From the NCBI GenBank assembly GCA_902618795.1, contig CACNCF010000007.1, positions 1 to 43,730 on the forward strand: a stretch of 43,730 nucleotides of DNA, in the 5' to 3' direction. This DNA is from an uncultured Prochlorococcus sp. Lineage in GTDB: Bacteria > Cyanobacteriota > Cyanobacteriia > PCC-6307 > Cyanobiaceae. The notes beneath the pieces are model-generated. The model saw only the letters and a program-made list of their open reading frames with translations. It was not told the origin of the DNA and did not search any database. Below, in pieces: positions 28,314 to 37,267 of the stretch; the first letter of the stretch is position 1; each line of letters begins with the position of its first letter. The position numbers and the translations under genes were made by a program.

Positions 28314-28523
28314 TTATCCGCCACCAACTATTGAAACAATTTCTAAATTATCACCATCTTTAAGCTTCACTTTTTCCCATTTCATTGAATTTATAATTAA
28401 ATTATTTAACTCCACTACAATTGTGTTTGGTTTATATCCCATATGGTGAAGAGCTTTAGATAGTAGAGCATTTTCTTGATCAAGTTCTATTTTTTTTTCT
28501 TCTCCATTTACCCTAATTTTCAT
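28314..28523 (-). CDS. thiS: Sulfur carrier protein ThiS
   Basis: This ubiquitin-fold carrier is thiocarboxylated at its C-terminus and donates sulfur to the thiazole of thiamine. The 69-residue chain starts MKIRVNGEEKKIELDQ and ends VSIVGGG; the terminal glycines are needed for adenylation and thiocarboxylate formation. The start ATG overlaps the thiE stop region by 11 bases, so it is translated in the same operon immediately after thiE. ThiG, its usual partner, is not in this window. Confidence 0.93.
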   Translation of the reverse strand: MKIRVNGEEKKIELDQENALLSKALHHMGYKPNTIVVELNNLIINSMKWEKVKLKDGDNLEIVSIVGGG

Positions 28524-29568
28524 GAGACAACTTTTTTAGAATCATCATAGCGTCTTCTTTAGGATCTTCAGAATTCATTAATTCTGAAACTAAGGCAACT
28601 TTTTTAAACCCATTTCTTTTTAAATATGTAATATTATTTGAATTGATTCCTCCAATAGCAAACCAAGGAATATTTAAATCCTTTGTTAATGTTTTAATAT
28701 TTTCAATACCTAAAGGTATTTTATTCTTTTTTGTTGTAGTTTCAAATACTGGCCCTATTCCTAAGTAATCACAACCCTCCTCAAGAGCATTTGAAATATC
28801 AATCGCATTATTTGCACTTATACCGACAATTTTTGAATATCCTAATAGTTTTCTTGCGGTTTTTAAATCTAAATCGTCTTGACCAAGATGAATCCCATCA
28901 GCATTAGATGCCAGAGCTATATCAATTCTATCGTTAACGATAAACAAAGAATTATATCTTTTACATAGATTTTTAATCTGCATTGCTTCTTGAAGATGAT
29001 CTTGATCCGTTCCCGTTTTAAATCTATGTTGAATAATTCTTACTCCAGCAATTAAAATCTTTTCTATTATTTCTAATAAATTATGTTTTTGATCTGTTAT
29101 CACATATAAGTCATTTTCCTTTAATATTTCCTCCGACTTCTTAAACTTGCTATAACTTAATAATTCAATTTCGATAGTATAAATTTCATATCTAATTTCA
29201 GAAGCGATTTTTGAAAGCTCATGATTCTGCAGCCTTGAGAATTCTTCTATAACTCTTAATGCTTCTTGAACTCTGGCTGAATTTGAACTTATAATTTGCT
29301 CAGAAGTTTTTCTGTTGAATTGCTCTTGATGACTCAATCCTTTACATTTGTCCTCAATGTGATTTCTTGATTGTTTATAAACTTCTAAATGATTTTTTCC
29401 TAAAATTTGTCTAAAATTTTTAATCTTTTCAACATATTTTTCTTTGCCTAGGCCAAATCTAGCCCAATCCTCTAATACTCTTAGTCCTTCTCTGGCTCTA
29501 TCTAGATTAGCGTCAATAATTTGATAAATTCTTAAATCTTCAGCGTCTTTAGGATTGGAATTCAGCAT
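28513..29568 (-). CDS. thiE: ThiD2-ThiE fusion: thiamine-phosphate synthase with N-terminal HMP-P-kinase-like domain
   Basis: This enzyme joins HMP-PP and thiazole phosphate to form thiamine phosphate. The C-terminal ThiE barrel (from about residue 145) has LYVITDQKHNLLEIIEKIL, IIQHRFK, VNDRIDIALASNADGIHLG, VGISANN and IPWFAIGGINSNN. The N-terminal 140 residues (RIYQIIDANLDRAREGLRVL, EDWARFGLGK, SARVQEALRVIEEFSR) match the domain known as ThiD2, an alternative HMP-P kinase often fused to ThiE in cyanobacteria. The protein could thus do two consecutive steps. It lies 7 bases after ribF and overlaps thiS, forming a vitamin operon ribF-thiE-thiS. ThiD2 is assigned by motif memory. Confidence 0.92.
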   Translation of the reverse strand: MLNSNPKDAEDLRIYQIIDANLDRAREGLRVLEDWARFGLGKEKYVEKIKNFRQILGKNHLEVYKQSRNHIEDKCKGLSHQEQFNRKTSEQIISSNSARVQEALRVIEEFSRLQNHELSKIASEIRYEIYTIEIELLSYSKFKKSEEILKENDLYVITDQKHNLLEIIEKILIAGVRIIQHRFKTGTDQDHLQEAMQIKNLCKRYNSLFIVNDRIDIALASNADGIHLGQDDLDLKTARKLLGYSKIVGISANNAIDISNALEEGCDYLGIGPVFETTTKKNKIPLGIENIKTLTKDLNIPWFAIGGINSNNITYLKRNGFKKVALVSELMNSEDPKEDAMMILKKLSHEN

Positions 29569-29575
29569 TTGTAAT

Positions 29576-30499
29576 TTATTTTTTGTAGGTTTTAAAAATT
29601 TTCAGAGCATTATCTCTATCTTTTTTAATTTGATTAGAAAGTTGATCTATATTTTTGAACTTGATTTGAGATCTAAGTTTTTCAACTGGTTCAACAGATA
29701 GATTTAAACCATATAGATCGATATCTTTATTTATTAAATGAACTTCAACTGCAGAAGGCAATAAAGGATTTATTGTTGGTTGAGAGCCAAGATTCATAAC
29801 AGATTCAATTTTTTTGTTGGAATTTTCTATGGTTGTCCAAGATGCATAAACTCCTTCTCCAGGTAAAAATTTTCTGCCATCTATTTCAAGATTTGCGGTG
29901 GGCCATCCTATACTTTTTCCAATTCCTTTACCTTTAACAACTTTTCCATTAAAACTATAAGGCCTATTAAGAATTTTGAAAGCATTTTTCAGATCACTTT
30001 TCTCTAATAAATCTCTTATTCTGCTACTGCTGATTCTGCCTTCTTTGTCTTCTAAAATTGGAGTAATTTTTAGTTTAATATCTGTACCTTTAATCGTATT
30101 TTTTATCGTATTAATGTCTCCACTTCTTCTGAAACCGAATTTAAAATTAGCACCTACAGAAATGTTTTTTGCTTGTAATTGATTTATTAATATATCTCTT
30201 ACGAATCTTTCTGCACTTAATTTAGAAAGTTCCTTATCAAAAGGAATCAGAACTAATTGTTCAATCCCAAGATCTTCAAGAATAGGTAGTTTTTCATAAG
30301 GAAGATCAAGTCTTAGTCGTGTCTCTTTGTATAGAACTTCTCTAGGATGAGGCCAGAAGCTAGCAATTGTTGGGGTATATTGATTTTCTTCAACTACACT
30401 TTTAATTAATTTTCTGTGGCCAGCATGTAGACCGTCAAAACTCCCAATAGCTATTGAAGTAGGATTTTTAATTTCTGTTGGCGATATTAAAGAGATCAA
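29576..30499 (-). CDS. ribF: Bifunctional riboflavin kinase / FAD synthetase
   Basis: This enzyme makes FMN and then FAD from riboflavin. The N-terminal adenylyltransferase half has SIAIGSFDGLHAGHRKLI (HxGH), SFWPHPREVL, ISVGANFKFGFRRSGD and ISSSRIRDLL. The C-terminal kinase half has VVKGKGIGKSIGWPTANLEI and EGVYASW, with LGSQPTINP and EVHLINKDIDLYG. Length 307 is normal. It is the first gene of the ribF-thiE-thiS unit and diverges from the DUF3611 gene across 68 bases. The ATG at 30499 lies directly before SPTEIKNPTSIAIG. Confidence 0.95.
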   Translation of the reverse strand: MISLISPTEIKNPTSIAIGSFDGLHAGHRKLIKSVVEENQYTPTIASFWPHPREVLYKETRLRLDLPYEKLPILEDLGIEQLVLIPFDKELSKLSAERFVRDILINQLQAKNISVGANFKFGFRRSGDINTIKNTIKGTDIKLKITPILEDKEGRISSSRIRDLLEKSDLKNAFKILNRPYSFNGKVVKGKGIGKSIGWPTANLEIDGRKFLPGEGVYASWTTIENSNKKIESVMNLGSQPTINPLLPSAVEVHLINKDIDLYGLNLSVEPVEKLRSQIKFKNIDQLSNQIKKDRDNALKIFKTYKK

Positions 30500-30567
30500 A
30501 AGATTACGTGCAATTTTATGATTTTGATGGCAAATTTGAATAGATTATAGTTTATTAAATCATATGA

Positions 30568-31101
30568 ATGTCTGACAAAATTGATTTTCAGTCCCTTTCA
30601 TTTGGAATGCGGCGCATTGGATGGATACGCTTTTGGGTTCAGTCCATTTTAGGTGTTGTTGTCGCAGCTGTTTTGCTTTTTTCAAATGTTGTAAATAATA
30701 GCGAAGGACAGCTTGGCTTAGCGCCTGGTCTATCACTTACAACAATATCCCTGATTTTACTACTTTTTAGTCTTTGGCAAGGTTGGTTAATAGTTAGAAC
30801 AGGAAGAGCAATTGCAAGCAACGCAAGACCCTCAAGAGGACAAACCGGTAAATTGATAAAACGAGGACTTATAGTTGATTTATTTGGAATTTTGTTTGGA
30901 TTAATTGGATATCAAGCTCTAATGGGAGCCTTATTCATACAAGCATCCTCTCAAACTACTGGACAATTGATAACAGCGACATCTGATATCCCAATTACTG
31001 GTCTTGAAATATTATCAGTTCTTAGTAACACGCAAGTTATCGCTGCTCATTTTTTTGGACTTTGCTTTTCTTTATGGCTTTTAAGAAGGATTTACAAATG
31101 A
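30568..31101 (+). CDS. DUF3611-family membrane protein
   Basis: This 177-residue integral membrane protein has four predicted helices (about residues 18-42, 52-75, 95-120 and 148-170). The start is [20 protein letters not shown], and [24 protein letters not shown] forms a conserved-looking basic loop between the second and third helices. The pattern matches DUF3611, a family restricted to cyanobacteria and plastids whose role is unknown. Its last 21 bases overlap the convergent surE end. An ATG four bases upstream (30564) is in another frame and stops after three codons, so ATG 30568 is right. Confidence 0.8.
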   Translation: MSDKIDFQSLSFGMRRIGWIRFWVQSILGVVVAAVLLFSNVVNNSEGQLGLAPGLSLTTISLILLLFSLWQGWLIVRTGRAIASNARPSRGQTGKLIKRGLIVDLFGILFGLIGYQALMGALFIQASSQTTGQLITATSDIPITGLEILSVLSNTQVIAAHFFGLCFSLWLLRRIYK

Positions 31102-31890
31102 ATTATTAATTTTAGGTAAGTCATCTAAATTACCTCTCCAAAATAAATCTGGTTCTACAGGTGTAAGAGATATTTTATTTTCTTGTATTTGAGATACATC
31201 ACTAGGCCAATTCTTAGGACCGTAACCTTTCGATTTAAGATCTAAAACAACTTCTCCTGCTAACCAATAATAATCATCACCCCTCGGGTCTTCTCTTTTG
31301 GAAAATTGATTTTTATATTTTCTTACCGATAATCGTGTCCAGGATAATTCTTTTATCTTGTTTTTTTCGCAGGGGGGTATGTTCAAATTTAATAAAAGTG
31401 AAGCTGGCCAACTATCGTTAATTGCTTGTTCGGCAATATTCATTGCAATTTCTCCAGCAAATTCAAAATTTTTCCATTTAAAACTAGCAACACTTATTGC
31501 CATGGAAGGAACATTTTCTAAAGTGCCTTCCATAGCTGCAGCGACTGTGCCTGAACAAAAAATATCTGTCCCTAAATTGGGTCCGTGATTTATTCCGGAT
31601 AGTACTAGATCAGGTTTATGATCCAGAAGTTCAGACAGTGCTAATTTGACACAATCAGCAGGTGTGCCGGAACATCCCCAAGCTTCTATACCCTCTCCAA
31701 ATAATTCGTTAGCTTTTTCCACCCTTAATGGGGATTGTAAAGTAAGACCATGACCAGTAGCTGATCTTTCTTGGTCAGGACATACTACTTTTACCTTATG
31801 TCCTCTTCTTTGGGCTGATTTTGCTAAAGCTCTTATCCCCGCTGCGAAAACACCATCATCATTGCTAATTAATATATTTAACGGTTTCAT
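31081..31890 (-). CDS. surE: 5'/3'-nucleotidase SurE
   Basis: This is a metal-dependent nucleoside monophosphatase of stationary-phase survival. The N-terminal [18 protein letters not shown] carries the metal ligands Asp-Asp. It also has [31 protein letters not shown] and [28 protein letters not shown], all typical. Length 269 is normal for cyanobacterial members. The stop codon lies inside the end of the DUF3611 gene. It is transcribed away from pheS across 68 bases. Confidence 0.96.
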   Translation of the reverse strand: MKPLNILISNDDGVFAAGIRALAKSAQRRGHKVKVVCPDQERSATGHGLTLQSPLRVEKANELFGEGIEAWGCSGTPADCVKLALSELLDHKPDLVLSGINHGPNLGTDIFCSGTVAAAMEGTLENVPSMAISVASFKWKNFEFAGEIAMNIAEQAINDSWPASLLLNLNIPPCEKNKIKELSWTRLSVRKYKNQFSKREDPRGDDYYWLAGEVVLDLKSKGYGPKNWPSDVSQIQENKISLTPVEPDLFWRGNLDDLPKINNSFVNPS

Positions 31891-31958
31891 TAATCAAGAC
31901 ATTTTATTTATGGACGATATTTAAGTAAGATAAAGCAATACTTATTTTTACTATATCA

Positions 31959-32966
31959 GTGAGTCAAATTGAATCATTAAGTCAAATTGAGGAAAAACTA
32001 AATAATCTTTCTCTAACAGCAAAAAATAATATAGATAATTCTAATACTCATGAAGAACTGGATCAATTGAGAGTTTCCTTGCTAGGAAAAAAAGGTGATT
32101 TATCAATTATTTTGAAAACAATGGGTCAATTATCTGCTACTGATAGACCAATTATTGGCCAGAAGGCAAATTTAATAAAGATAAATCTGCAAGAACTAAT
32201 AACTGAAAGAAAAAATAAACTAAACAGCGAAGCCTTAGATAAAAAGATTAAAAAAGAAAAAATTGATGTAACTATCCCTTCAATTGGAACCCCCCCTGGG
32301 AATAAACATCCTTTGATTTCAACTCAAGACGAAATAATAGATATATTTTGTGGTTTAGGATACTCAGTTGAAAGTGGCCCTGAAATAGAAACTGATTTTT
32401 ATAATTTTGAGTCTCTCAACATACCCAAAAATCATCCCGCAAGAGATATGCAGGATACTTTTTACTTAGACGAAAATCGACTTTTAAGGACCCATACTTC
32501 TCCTGTTCAGATAAGGTACTTAGAGAATAATCCTCCTCCAGTAAGAATTATTGCTCCCGGGAGAGTATATAGGAGAGATGCAGTAGATGCTACTCATTCC
32601 CCTGTATTTAATCAGGTTGAGGTTTTATGTATCGATCAAGACATTAATTTTAGTCATTTAAGAGGAACAGTTCTTACATTTTTAAAAGCCTTTTTTGGAG
32701 ATATTCCTGTAAGATTTAGAGCTAGTTATTTCCCATTTACTGAACCTTCAGCAGAAGTAGACGTCCAGTGGAAAGGTAAATGGTTAGAAGTAATGGGTTG
32801 CGGAATGGTTGATCCAAAGGTCTTAGAAAAATTAGGAATTGATTCTGAGAAATGGACTGGTTTTGCAGCAGGATTAGGAGTTGAGAGATTTTGTATGGTT
32901 AGACATCAGATCGACGACATCAGAAAATTCTATACAAATGATATTAGATTCTTAGAACAGTTCTAA
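31959..32966 (+). CDS. pheS: Phenylalanine-tRNA ligase, alpha subunit
   Basis: This is the catalytic class II aminoacyl-tRNA synthetase subunit that charges tRNA-Phe with PheT. An N-terminal coiled coil (residues 1-90) with the anchor [20 protein letters not shown] is followed by motif 1 ([21 protein letters not shown]), motif 2 ([22 protein letters not shown]), and motif 3 ([19 protein letters not shown]). [14 protein letters not shown] and [10 protein letters not shown] complete the site. The start is a GTG. Length 335 is normal. pheT is not in this window. Confidence 0.96.
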   Translation: MSQIESLSQIEEKLNNLSLTAKNNIDNSNTHEELDQLRVSLLGKKGDLSIILKTMGQLSATDRPIIGQKANLIKINLQELITERKNKLNSEALDKKIKKEKIDVTIPSIGTPPGNKHPLISTQDEIIDIFCGLGYSVESGPEIETDFYNFESLNIPKNHPARDMQDTFYLDENRLLRTHTSPVQIRYLENNPPPVRIIAPGRVYRRDAVDATHSPVFNQVEVLCIDQDINFSHLRGTVLTFLKAFFGDIPVRFRASYFPFTEPSAEVDVQWKGKWLEVMGCGMVDPKVLEKLGIDSEKWTGFAAGLGVERFCMVRHQIDDIRKFYTNDIRFLEQF

Positions 32967-33036
32967 TAGTATTTAATTTTTAAATTAGGATTGTCCAACA
33001 AATTAGTTTAAGATAGTCCTAGTTTTAATTTTTTGA

Positions 33037-33945
33037 TTGGTACGTAAAGCAGGATTAATCGTTAATGATGGAAAGGAACTAGCTGTTCAAACTGCAACTT
33101 CTGTTCAAAAAAAATTGGAAAAATCTAATTTTGAAGTTGTAAGAGTTAGTAGCTCTGGAGGGATGGTTGGTTTCGCAAATCCTGATCAACATGTCCGTCC
33201 TTTGGGATATACGAATTGTGTCCCTGAGGGGTTTGATTCATCGATGGAATTTGCAATTGTTCTTGGCGGAGATGGGACTGTACTTTCTGCTGCAAGGCAA
33301 ACGGCACCTGCTAAAATTCCAATTCTTACAATAAATACTGGTCATTTAGGATTTCTTGCGGAAGCTTACTTATCTAACCTAGATGAGGCTATAGATAAAA
33401 TAATTGCTGGAAATTGGGATATTGAAGAAAGAACTTGCTTTATCATTAGCGTAATGAGGAATGATCAGAGGAGATGGGAGTCTCTTTGCCTTAATGAGAT
33501 GGCTCTTCATAGAGAACCTCTAACAAGTATGTGTCACTTTGAAATTTCTATAGGTCGACATGCTCCTGTCGATATTTCAGCTGATGGAGTAATTTTATCT
33601 ACTCCAACTGGTTCTACCGCCTATTCTCTAAGTGCTGGAGGACCAGTTATCACACCTGATTGTCCAGTCGTGCAATTAACTCCAATTGCGCCACATTCAT
33701 TGGCATCTAGGGCATTGGTTTTTAATGATTCAGAGCCAGTAACTGTTTTTCCTGCAACTCCTGAAAGATTAGTAATGGTTGTTGATGGCAATGCTGGTTG
33801 TTATGTTTGGCCTGAAGATAGGGTTTTAATAAGAAAAAGTAAACACTCAGTAAAATTTATTAGACTTGAAGATCACGAATTTTTCCAAGTTTTAAGAAAT
33901 AAACTTGGTTGGGGTTTACCCCATGTGGCTAAACCTGATAAATAA
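33037..33945 (+). CDS. nadK: NAD kinase
   Basis: This kinase phosphorylates NAD to NADP with ATP, fixing the NADP pool used by photosynthesis. It has [17 protein letters not shown] (GGDG), [23 protein letters not shown] and the highly conserved [21 protein letters not shown]. Length 302 is normal. The start is a TTG (33037), with no in-frame ATG ahead of the first strand. It is one of two kinase types common in cyanobacteria; I cannot tell which. The next gene, cobL, converges 13 bases away. Confidence 0.95.
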   Translation: MVRKAGLIVNDGKELAVQTATSVQKKLEKSNFEVVRVSSSGGMVGFANPDQHVRPLGYTNCVPEGFDSSMEFAIVLGGDGTVLSAARQTAPAKIPILTINTGHLGFLAEAYLSNLDEAIDKIIAGNWDIEERTCFIISVMRNDQRRWESLCLNEMALHREPLTSMCHFEISIGRHAPVDISADGVILSTPTGSTAYSLSAGGPVITPDCPVVQLTPIAPHSLASRALVFNDSEPVTVFPATPERLVMVVDGNAGCYVWPEDRVLIRKSKHSVKFIRLEDHEFFQVLRNKLGWGLPHVAKPDK

Positions 33946-33958
33946 CAATTATTTGTAT

Positions 33959-35233
33959 TTATTTTTTCCCTGTTAATAGAAAAACAGGATTATTTGGTTC
34001 TAGTCTCATTCCCTTCGCAATACTTAAGCTTTTATATGTCTGAATTAAATTTAAATTTGTTTTGAAATTTTTATCTTCTAATTCCTCTTTCAATTCTTTA
34101 ATAGTTTGAATATTTATTATTGGGACAACGATAATGTCTCCAATATCCATATCTTGTGCAAGTTTATTAATAATCTGGAGTTTAGTTTTTTTATCACATC
34201 CTCCAATTATTAATCTATTAGGGTTTTCAAAAGAACTTAAATTTCTCGCATTCAAAGTGTAATTTATGTCTTCCTCAAAAATAAATTTTGGTTTGACGTC
34301 AAGCCTTTTTGAGTTTTCAAGTATTAATTCTTTTGAACCAATCCTTTTATCGAAACAAAACAAATCCAAATTAGGCCTTAACTTTAATGCCTCTAAACCA
34401 ATTGACCCACAACCTGCTCCTATATCCCAAATGACACCATTTCTTGGGAGCTCTAAAGCAGCTAATATTTGAATGCGAACTTCTCTCTTAGTTAATAAAT
34501 TTGGTCTATCATCAAATGTCTTAAAAACATTGTCATTGATTCCGAATAGAGGAAGATTGTTGTTCGAATAATTTCCCTTTTTTTTTGAAAGAATAGCAAT
34601 ATTCAAATTTGATATGTCTGAGGGCAATGACTCTTTAAGATTTAATTTCCTGATTTTTTCATTTTCTAAGCCTATTTCTTCACAGAGCCAAAAATCATAG
34701 ATGTCAATCAGATCTAATTCTGATAAATTTTTTTTGATTATTTCTAGACTTTTATTATTTGAATCTGTAATGACAGCCAAATTTGAAGGTCTTGCTTTAA
34801 GAGCCTCAATTAACTTAGTCGAGTCTCTGCCGTGAATACTCACATTAACAGTATCTTGCCATGGGATCTTTAACTTACTAAATGCTAATTGAATGCAAGT
34901 ATTTGAAGGGTAGAAACTTAATTCATCTTTTGAAAAATTTTCTAGTAGTATTCTCCCAATTCCAAACCAGAGAGGATCTCCTCTTGATATTAAAATAACA
35001 TCAGTTTTTTGTGATCTAAGCCAGTTAACAAGTTCCTGATTACTGTTGCTCGAAAAAAATAATTTCTTTTTTTCTAAACCATTTTCGCTCCATGATTTTA
35101 TTTCTTCAAAATATGAATTTGGAACTGCAATAGAAACTGTCTCTTGAAATAGATTTTGTAATTTGGAAGATAGATCCTTAAATTTATAAGAATTAATTCC
35201 TACTACATGAATTTTTCTTTTTTTTTCAGTCAT
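33959..35233 (-). CDS. cobL: Precorrin-6Y C5,15-methyltransferase (decarboxylating), CbiE-CbiT fusion
   Basis: This enzyme carries out two methylations and a decarboxylation on the corrin ring in B12 (pseudocobalamin) synthesis. The N-terminal CbiE half has KIHVVGINSYKFKDLSSKLQ, VILISRGDPLWFGIGR (the GDP-containing AdoMet loop), and VNVSIHGRDS. The C-terminal CbiT half has the class I methyltransferase motif WDIGAGCGSIGLEALKLRP, with NRLIIGGCDKK. Length 424 matches the fused form. Picocyanobacteria make pseudocobalamin, needed by methionine synthase. It diverges from the small gene at 35287. Confidence 0.93.
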   Translation of the reverse strand: MTEKKRKIHVVGINSYKFKDLSSKLQNLFQETVSIAVPNSYFEEIKSWSENGLEKKKLFFSSNSNQELVNWLRSQKTDVILISRGDPLWFGIGRILLENFSKDELSFYPSNTCIQLAFSKLKIPWQDTVNVSIHGRDSTKLIEALKARPSNLAVITDSNNKSLEIIKKNLSELDLIDIYDFWLCEEIGLENEKIRKLNLKESLPSDISNLNIAILSKKKGNYSNNNLPLFGINDNVFKTFDDRPNLLTKREVRIQILAALELPRNGVIWDIGAGCGSIGLEALKLRPNLDLFCFDKRIGSKELILENSKRLDVKPKFIFEEDINYTLNARNLSSFENPNRLIIGGCDKKTKLQIINKLAQDMDIGDIIVVPIINIQTIKELKEELEDKNFKTNLNLIQTYKSLSIAKGMRLEPNNPVFLLTGKK

Positions 35234-35286
35234 GAATATTTAATTAAAAGAAACTTATCTATTTGAATGTTTTATTAAATTATCTT

Positions 35287-35568
35287 ATGATTGTTCGAGC
35301 TTTCATAATAAATCAATTGTCTGAAAGAAGAAAGAGATTACATGATTTATTATTAACTCTAATAAATAAAGATAGTGAATTTGAGTTTATTGAAGAAGAT
35401 TCTAGCGATTTAACATCTAGCTATTCCGAAAAAGACACTTTGAATTTATCTCGAGTTATAGAAAAAAATCGTAAAATAATCAAAAGATATCAAGCTATTG
35501 TAAGAACAGCTGTTACTCTTGATGCTCTGATGGATTCTGAAAATGAAGAAAATTACAAAATCAAATAA
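35287..35568 (+). CDS. Small conserved-looking hypothetical protein
   Basis: I do not recognise this 93-residue protein. The ATG at 35287 (MIVRAFIINQLSERRKR) is preferred to an upstream TTG at 35263. It is hydrophilic and helical: an Arg-rich helix, an acidic middle (EFEFIEEDSSD) and a second helix (VIEKNRKIIKRYQAIVRTAV, then TLDALMDSENEEN). There is no signal peptide. Its 3' end overlaps the DUF3122-like gene by 26 bases, so the two are probably coupled. It may be a small scaffold or regulator. Confidence 0.72.
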   Translation: MIVRAFIINQLSERRKRLHDLLLTLINKDSEFEFIEEDSSDLTSSYSEKDTLNLSRVIEKNRKIIKRYQAIVRTAVTLDALMDSENEENYKIK

Positions 35569-36043
35569 AAATATTTTTTTAAAAAAAATATTACCTTTAC
35601 TTTTATTACTATCCTTTATTTTTAACCCATTAAAAGTATCCGCAGAAGTTGCAGAAACAGAAATAAATGGGGAATTTATGAATGCCAGCAGTGAGTTTTT
35701 AAGAGATTTGGACTTTGAAACTTGGCAATTAGTTGCCTATAAATCTCCTCTTTTTGAAGATAAATTGATCTTGAGAGTAATAGGATATCCAGGAAATCTT
35801 AGGATTGATCATCCCACTGACTTGAGGGTTGAATCAGGGAGAAAACAGTGGCTTTTAGATGATAAAACATTACTTAATATTGAATTAGCAAATGATGGAA
35901 GACAAGCTGCAGCAGAATTCGATCTTGATGAATTGATTGAAAATTTAGATAAAAATAGACCATTAAGATTATCTTTGTCGGGAGTTTTTTCTGAGTTACC
36001 TGTCCCTCCTTTTGTTGTTAAAGAATGGAGATCACTAAACTGA
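35543..36043 (+). CDS. DUF3122-family exported protein
   Basis: This 166-residue protein has an N-terminal signal (KKILPLLLLLSFIFNPLKVSA, cut near VSA/EV) and then a soluble domain. It reads like cyanobacterial DUF3122: EFLRDLDFETWQLVAY, LRVIGYPGNLRIDHPTDL, WLLDDKTL, AAAEFDLDELI and LPVPPFVVKEWR. Function is unknown; it is likely in the periplasm or thylakoid lumen. The start ATG lies within the previous gene by 26 bases. ribD follows after about 10 to 15 bases. Confidence 0.75.
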   Translation: MKKITKSNKNIFLKKILPLLLLLSFIFNPLKVSAEVAETEINGEFMNASSEFLRDLDFETWQLVAYKSPLFEDKLILRVIGYPGNLRIDHPTDLRVESGRKQWLLDDKTLLNIELANDGRQAAAEFDLDELIENLDKNRPLRLSLSGVFSELPVPPFVVKEWRSLN

Positions 36044-36058
36044 ATTTGACTTTTGGAG

Positions 36059-37153
36059 ATGACTGAAAAAAATGTAAGCCATATAAAATGGATGAAAAGA
36101 GCAATCTTTTTGGCTTCTTTAGGCAAAAATACAACGAGTCCTAACCCTAGGGTGGGAGCAGTGATAATTGATAAGAATGGAAAGCTTATTGCAGAAGGAT
36201 TTCATTACAAAGCTGGCATGCCCCATGCTGAAGCGATGGCTTTTAATAATTTAAAAAAAGATCCCAAAGGTGGATCTATTTATGTAAATCTTGAACCTTG
36301 CTGTCACCAAGGGAGAACTCCTCCATGTGTAGATAAAGTGATATCCTCTGGGATAAAAAAGGCTTATATATCTATTGAAGACCCTGATGCAAGAGTCGCT
36401 GGTAAAGGTATTAAGCTTTTAGAAGAAGCTGGAATACAGGTTCATTTAGGATTATGTAAAAAGGAATCATTAGATTTAAATAAGGCTTTCATTCATAGGA
36501 ATATTACTAAAAAAGCATTTGGTGTTTTTAAATGGGCAATGAGTATTGATGGGAGAATAGCTTTAAAAAATGGAAAAAGTAAATGGATAACTAATGAAGA
36601 ATCAAGGGCATTAGTACACTCTTTTAGATCAGAATTTGATGCAATAATCATTGGCGGAAACACATTAAGAAGAGATAATCCCCTTTTGACTACAAGAGGT
36701 TTAAAAAATCCTGAGCCTTTGCGAGTTGTGTTTACAAAAAGTTTAGACCTACCAACAAAATCTAATCTTTGGAATTGTAATAAGGCAAAAACATTAGTTA
36801 TTTATGATTCTTCAACAGCAAATGAAGGCTATCTTAATAGGATTCCAAAGTCTGTTGAAATTGAAAAGGTATCATCAGATAATCCAGAGTTAATTTCAAA
36901 AATACTTGCTAAAAGGGGATGTAATAAAGTTTTATGGGAATGTGGTCCTCGATTGGCTACTGCAGCAATTAAATCTAATTGTATTCAAGAAATTATAACT
37001 TTTATTGCTCCAAAAATTTTAGGAGGAGAAAATAGTATGAATCCCCTTGGGGATTTTGAGTTTGGAGAAATGCATGAAATTATTAAATTAAGCGAATCTC
37101 AGCATAGTTTGATTGGTGATGATATATGCGTTAAGAGTTCATTCAGAAATTAA
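36059..37153 (+). CDS. ribD: Bifunctional riboflavin deaminase-reductase
   Basis: This enzyme converts the first riboflavin intermediate by deamination followed by ribose reduction. The N-terminal deaminase half has the zinc site PHAEAMAF and VNLEPCCHQGRTPPCVDKVI. The C-terminal reductase half has FKWAMSIDGRIALKNGKSKW, IIIGGNTLRRDNPLLTTRG and VLWECGPRLATAAI. Length about 364 is normal. The start is probably the ATG at 36059 (MTEKNVSH); an in-frame TTG at 36053 is possible and would leave the GGAG at 36055-36058 inside the coding sequence. The other rib genes are elsewhere, apart from ribF. Confidence 0.95.
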   Translation: MTEKNVSHIKWMKRAIFLASLGKNTTSPNPRVGAVIIDKNGKLIAEGFHYKAGMPHAEAMAFNNLKKDPKGGSIYVNLEPCCHQGRTPPCVDKVISSGIKKAYISIEDPDARVAGKGIKLLEEAGIQVHLGLCKKESLDLNKAFIHRNITKKAFGVFKWAMSIDGRIALKNGKSKWITNEESRALVHSFRSEFDAIIIGGNTLRRDNPLLTTRGLKNPEPLRVVFTKSLDLPTKSNLWNCNKAKTLVIYDSSTANEGYLNRIPKSVEIEKVSSDNPELISKILAKRGCNKVLWECGPRLATAAIKSNCIQEIITFIAPKILGGENSMNPLGDFEFGEMHEIIKLSESQHSLIGDDICVKSSFRN

Positions 37154-37182
37154 TTTTTAAGAAATTTTATATGGGTTAAAGT

Positions 37183-37192
37183 ACCGTACGGT
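37183..37192. promoter_or_regulatory. Perfect palindrome ACCGTACGGT upstream of ftsH
   Basis: A perfect 10-base palindrome, with flanking GGGT (37173) and ACCC (37197), stands out in very AT-rich DNA. It lies about 50 bases upstream of the candidate ftsH -10 element, where an activator or repressor site would be expected. It could also form the base of a transcription terminator for ribD, though no T-run follows. I do not recognise the motif as a known regulator site. Confidence 0.4.
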
Positions 37193-37239
37193 TCTCACCC
37201 AAAAAAAAGAATACAGATACGGAAACTGTTGGTTTAGTT

Positions 37240-37245
37240 TATAAT
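37240..37245 (+). promoter_or_regulatory. Candidate -10 element for ftsH
   Basis: A TATAAT hexamer lies 23 bases before the ATG at 37268, so a start near 37252 would give a leader of about 16 bases. This favours the ATG at 37268 over the TTG at 37256, which would leave almost no leader. No clear -35 is visible. Confidence 0.45.
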
Positions 37246-37267
37246 AAGTTCAAATTTGCCCACAATT

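Noticed and set aside
37183-37200. Resemblance of ACGGTTCTCACCC to the GTACGGTTC end of group II intron domain V
   Set aside because: Only about 9 bases match, the companion strand and bulge are absent, and there is no maturase or intron body nearby.
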